Assembly: GCF_001954135.1 (NCBI RefSeq) | Contig: NZ_MBEQ01000110.1 | Location: forward strand, 124,001 to 188,000 | Length of the DNA: 64,000 bases | Source of the DNA: Mycobacterium sp. GA-1841 | GTDB taxonomy: Bacteria > Actinomycetota > Actinomycetes > Mycobacteriales > Mycobacteriaceae | Direction of reading: 5' to 3' | Part shown: positions 61,247 through 64,000 of the stretch, one piece after another | Numbering within the stretch: the first letter of the stretch is position 1 | Layout: each line of letters opens with the position of its first letter | The notes under the pieces: model-generated | What the model was told of the DNA's origin: nothing | Databases searched by the model: none | What the model saw: the letters and a program-made list of their open reading frames with translations, nothing else | Made by a program: the position numbers and the translations under genes

Positions 61247-62782
61247 TCACCGCGTGGACTTGACCACCTGGGCGAAGTTGAACTGCCAGCGTTCGACGAT
61301 GTGGAAGCCCATGCGCTCGGGCACCCGATAAGCCGGAGCCCGGCCCAACCGGGGACCGGGGTCCAGGGCAGGTCCGGTCTGGTGGCTGGGTACCGAAGGA
61401 TCGCGTTCGGATATCGTCCACAACACCGTGCATCGACGCACCTGGTCGGCGACGCCCCAGATGCCGAGGTGGGCGTCCCACAACCGGTTTCGCTCTCGGG
61501 CCGGGGTGCCGCGACCGGGATCGACGAGGTGGGCGTAGGCCTGCGGGCGGGCGGCCTTGAGGGGTCGGATCGGTCCCGGCTTCCACGTGGTGGTGTTGTC
61601 GAAGATCAGGCAGTCGCCGGCGGCGGAGTGCGCCGAGATGACGTCGGCGACCTGGCTGAAGTCCATACCCTCTTTGGAATATGGGCCGCGCTGGCCCACC
61701 ACGTAATTCGGCATCGCGGCGACGGCGAACAGCGCAAACACCGCGGTGATCCACTCCCGGCTGCGGGCCATTCTCACGACACAAACCGCAAGCAGCAGCG
61801 CCATCCCCGGGGTGGTGAAACAGAGGTATCGGGGATAGTAGAGCGGTTGCCCGACAGCGGAATACGCCAACAGCACCACGGTGGGGACCGTCACCCACGC
61901 CGCGGCCAAGGCCACCAACTGACGGTTGTGGTCATCGGCGGGCCGCAGCTTCCTCATCACCGACGCTGCGATCAGTGCAACGGCCGCCAACACCGCGAAG
62001 GCCACACTGTGATCGAAGTACTGCTCCACGAGGACTTCGCCGAACCAGTGCACACCGGGCGGCGAGATCCATCCGACCTGAAAGCTCTGCGACCGGCACC
62101 ACACGGCGAATGGCACCACGAGCGCGACGACCGTCGCGGTCGCCACGGCCCACCGCGTGCGGCCGCGACGGTCTGACATCATGGCCACGGCGACCGCGTG
62201 TGGCGCCACCATCAGTACCACGAAGACGTTCAACACACTCGAAAGCGCCAGCAGCGCAGCGTAAGACACCCATAACGCGGTACGGTCGCGCCGGATGGCC
62301 ACGATGAGAAGAACGGTCAGCCATCCCGCCGCCAATGTCGACCAGGAGTAGGAACGAGCCTCGATCCCAGCCCAGGTGATGCGCGGCAGCATCGCGAAAA
62401 GTAGTCCGGCACACACTGATACGGTCCGGCTACTCAGCTGGCGGCCGAGGGTCACCACTGCGCCTGCCGCGCCGCCGACCGCCAGGCAGCTGGAGAACCG
62501 TGACCAGAACTCGGTGGCCGGGAACAGGGCGAACCAGCCGTGCATGCCGAGGTAATAGAGCCCGTGGACGGCGTCGATGTGGCCGATCAGATCCCATAGT
62601 TGCGGCACCGATCGGGTGGCCGCCGAGATGGTGGCGGCCTCGTCGAACCACAACGACGGCCGGGCGGCTCCCGCGGCGCACAACACCACGGCGAAGACGG
62701 CCACCGCCAGAGCGTCGACGCGAACGTTCCCCGGCACGCGTCGGGCCCTGCCCCCGGCGCGTTCGTTCAGCGATAGATCCAC
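61247..62782 (-). CDS. GT-C polyprenol-dependent mannosyltransferase (Rv1635c type)
   Basis: A 511-aa integral membrane glycosyltransferase with about 10 helices. The acidic motif of the GT-C fold is in the first external loop (PSLWFDEAATISAATRSVPQ). The large C-terminal extracytoplasmic part has GDCLIFDNTTTWKPGPIRPL. The Mtb homologue is implicated in adding the mannose cap of lipoarabinomannan, using polyprenol-phosphate-mannose made by Ppm1, also encoded in this window. Whether this species makes such caps cannot be told from sequence. The start is GTG. Confidence 0.82.
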   Translation of the reverse strand: MDLSLNERAGGRARRVPGNVRVDALAVAVFAVVLCAAGAARPSLWFDEAATISAATRSVPQLWDLIGHIDAVHGLYYLGMHGWFALFPATEFWSRFSSCLAVGGAAGAVVTLGRQLSSRTVSVCAGLLFAMLPRITWAGIEARSYSWSTLAAGWLTVLLIVAIRRDRTALWVSYAALLALSSVLNVFVVLMVAPHAVAVAMMSDRRGRTRWAVATATVVALVVPFAVWCRSQSFQVGWISPPGVHWFGEVLVEQYFDHSVAFAVLAAVALIAASVMRKLRPADDHNRQLVALAAAWVTVPTVVLLAYSAVGQPLYYPRYLCFTTPGMALLLAVCVVRMARSREWITAVFALFAVAAMPNYVVGQRGPYSKEGMDFSQVADVISAHSAAGDCLIFDNTTTWKPGPIRPLKAARPQAYAHLVDPGRGTPARERNRLWDAHLGIWGVADQVRRCTVLWTISERDPSVPSHQTGPALDPGPRLGRAPAYRVPERMGFHIVERWQFNFAQVVKSTR

Positions 62783-63132
62783 GTCAGCGACGGCACACCC
62801 CCTCTACCCGATGGCAAACAGTAACCCGAGTCACTTCGAGTCGCTTTCTCCGGCACCGTGATTGCGCCGACCGGAGGCAAACAGATGAGCTGGATCACGC
62901 CCGTCGGTGAATCGTCCTGGCGACAACCCTGATTCGTCCGGCGTCGATTTCGTCACGGTCAGCATCGATTTTGTCGGATCGAGGGTTAACATCAGTGCCG
63001 GTATGCGCCGCCTCGAGCTCATCGAGGGCTCAGTTGTCGGCTGTCCGTGCGGGTGTCGTGATTCGCGCCCCTGGTCAGCGGCAACGGGTTACTGTCTCGG
63101 GTGGCGTTGCAACTGACAGTGGGAGGGTATTG
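62783..63132. other. 350-bp intergenic region upstream of the universal stress gene
   Basis: This divergent gap must hold the promoters of the mannosyltransferase and the stress-protein gene. Visible are TAACAT (62987-62992) as a possible -10, a 37-codon Cys-rich ORF (63003-63116), and the inverted pair ACTGTC/GACAGT (63091-63096 and 63115-63120) before the stress gene. No clear CRP, DosR or other known operator was found. Confidence 0.4.
63003..63116 (+). CDS. Possible Cys-rich 37-aa upstream ORF
   Basis: ATG 63003, ten bases after TAACAT, opens a short frame ending 16 bases before the stress-protein ATG. It encodes MRRLELIEGSVVGCPCGCRD and ends CLGWRCN, five Cys in 37 residues. No ribosome binding site precedes it. 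It may be a translated leader or chance; the spacing and Cys clustering are the only support. Confidence 0.25.
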   Translation: MRRLELIEGSVVGCPCGCRDSRPWSAATGYCLGWRCN

Positions 63133-63576
63133 ATGAGCGCGTATCGAACCGTGGTGGTCGGCACGGACGGATCTGATTCGTCGTTGCGTGCAGTCGACCG
63201 CGCCGGTCAGATTGCCGCCGGCTCGAATGCCAAGCTGATCGTGGCGACCGCCTACTTCCCCCAGAGCGAGGATCAGCGTGCCGCTGATGTGCTCAAGGAC
63301 GAGGGCTACAAGATGGCGGGCAACGCACCGATCTACGCCATCCTGCGTGAGGCGACCGACCGGGCCAAGGCGGCCGGCGCGACGGACATCGAAGAGCGTC
63401 CCGTGGTCGGCGCCCCGGTCGATGCGCTCGTCGAGCTGGCCGAAGACGTCCAGGCGGATCTGTTGGTGGTCGGCAACGTCGGACTGAGCACCATCGCCGG
63501 TCGTCTGCTGGGCTCGGTGCCCGCGAACGTGGCACGCCGGTCCAAGACCGACGTGCTCATCGTCCACACCAGCTGA
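63133..63576 (+). CDS. Universal stress protein (Rv1636 type)
   Basis: A 147-aa UspA-fold protein. The N-terminal strand and loop MSAYRTVVVGTDGSDSSLRA, and the C-terminal nucleotide-binding motif LLVVGNVGLSTIAGRLLGSV with PANVARRSKTDVLIVHTS, are typical. The Mtb homologue binds cAMP and ATP and may buffer cAMP. ATG 63133 is preceded by GGGAGGG. It converges on the MBL-fold gene. Confidence 0.93.
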   Translation: MSAYRTVVVGTDGSDSSLRAVDRAGQIAAGSNAKLIVATAYFPQSEDQRAADVLKDEGYKMAGNAPIYAILREATDRAKAAGATDIEERPVVGAPVDALVELAEDVQADLLVVGNVGLSTIAGRLLGSVPANVARRSKTDVLIVHTS

Positions 63577-63591
63577 GCCCGCACCAGCCGG

Positions 63592-64000
63592 CTACCAGCC
63601 CCGCTCGCGCCACTCTCCAAGATGGGGACGTTCGGCGCCGAGCGTGGTGTCATCGCCGTGGCCGGGGTAGATCACCGTGCGGTCGTCGTAGACGTCGAAC
63701 ACCTTGGCACTGACGTCACCCAGTAGCCGCTCGAAATCACCCGGTTGCCAGGTCTTGCCGACGCCGCCCGGGAACAGGCAGTCACCGGTGAACAAGTGCG
63801 TCACGCCGTCGGGTGCGGTCAGCGCCAAAGCGACGGATCCTTCCGTGTGGCCCTGTAGGTGGATCACGTCGAACGTCAGATCACCGACCTGGACGGTGTC
63901 TCCGTCGGCCAGGATCCGATCCGGGGTCACCGGCAACGGCTCGGCGTCGAGTGCGTGTGCGGCGGTGGGGGCGCCGGTGACGTTTGCCACAGCCTCCAGC
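63592..64000 (-). CDS. MBL-fold metallo-hydrolase (Rv1637c type), C-terminal part
   Basis: The gene runs off the right edge; 136 codons of its C-terminal side are present. The metal-binding parts in view are IHLQGHTEGSVALALTAPDG, HLFTGDCLFPGGVGKTWQPG and TVIYPGHGDDTTLGAERPHL, typical of the glyoxalase II-like hydrolases. The N-terminal HxHxDH motif lies beyond the window. Substrate unknown. Confidence 0.88.
   Translation of the reverse strand, partial: LEAVANVTGAPTAAHALDAEPLPVTPDRILADGDTVQVGDLTFDVIHLQGHTEGSVALALTAPDGVTHLFTGDCLFPGGVGKTWQPGDFERLLGDVSAKVFDVYDDRTVIYPGHGDDTTLGAERPHLGEWRERGW

Noticed and set aside
62971..62992. PafBC-type promoter upstream of the stress-protein gene
   Set aside because: TTGTCGGAT matches only seven of nine bases and the spacing to TAACAT is seven instead of eight.
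1..64000. CRISPR array, prophage or intact insertion sequence
   Set aside because: No regularly spaced repeats with unique spacers, no phage structural genes, and no transposase or integrase frame were recognised.

Overview
The window is from a high-GC fast-growing mycobacterium (Mycolicibacterium, Mycobacterium smegmatis-like). The evidence is a Pup-proteasome locus, RbpA, F420-type PPOX proteins, the aerobic cobalamin genes with fused cobIJ, many genes whose start codon lies 5-8 nt after a TANNNT -10 box (leaderless transcripts), and close similarity to M. tuberculosis (Mtb) proteins. Rv names given here come from recalled family knowledge, not from a search. In Mtb terms the window joins the Rv2112c-Rv2045c block to the Rv1627c-Rv1637c block.

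Left part (1-14.6 kb): end of dop, then pup-prcB-prcA, a convergent release-factor-like gene with a small trailing ORF, pafA, pafB-pafC (the DNA-damage activator, with four 35-bp tandem repeats at the junction), tatA, tatC, helY, a DUF4333 membrane protein, a 5'-3' exonuclease and a double-hotdog protein. Next (14.6-30 kb): pepE, a biliverdin-reductase-like F420 protein, an SDR, cobL-cobM-cobK, an inverted-repeat remnant, a TetR/phosphotransferase pair, then cobG-cobH-cobIJ (minus strand) opposite a 35-aa membrane ORF and cobN. The cobG promoter carries a CRP-like site, and a 40-nt palindrome separates the small ORF from cobN.

Middle (29-43.9 kb): two tandem PPOX proteins, fxsA, an amidohydrolase, separate lnt and ppm1 (fused in Mtb), a strong bidirectional terminator, rbpA, a zinc-finger-like small protein, lppI, lipT, a copper amine oxidase, a kinase fused to a second domain, and a thiolase/DUF35 pair behind a KstR-type box.

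Right part (44-64 kb): a membrane-protein gene bracketed by 53-bp imperfect direct repeats, polA, a PrsW-type protease, rpsA, coaE, a GntR regulator, a secreted protein, a DUF402 gene with a probable ATT start, uvrB behind an exact match to the PafBC (RecA-NDp) promoter, an MFS exporter, tRNA-Cys, a lipoprotein plus a three-part secreted metalloprotease candidate (WXG-like N-terminus, 13 RTX repeats, HExxH protease), a TesB thioesterase, a GT-C mannosyltransferase, a universal stress protein, and the end of an MBL-fold hydrolase.

The genes form several linked themes. Pup, proteasome, PafA and Dop make the protein-tagging and degradation system; PafBC probably switches on uvrB within the same window. 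CobG/H/IJ/K/L/M/N cover much of corrin-ring synthesis. The accessory material most likely to be new is the RTX metalloprotease/lipoprotein pair next to tRNA-Cys, with the repeat-flanked membrane gene and the cobN leader as secondary candidates.
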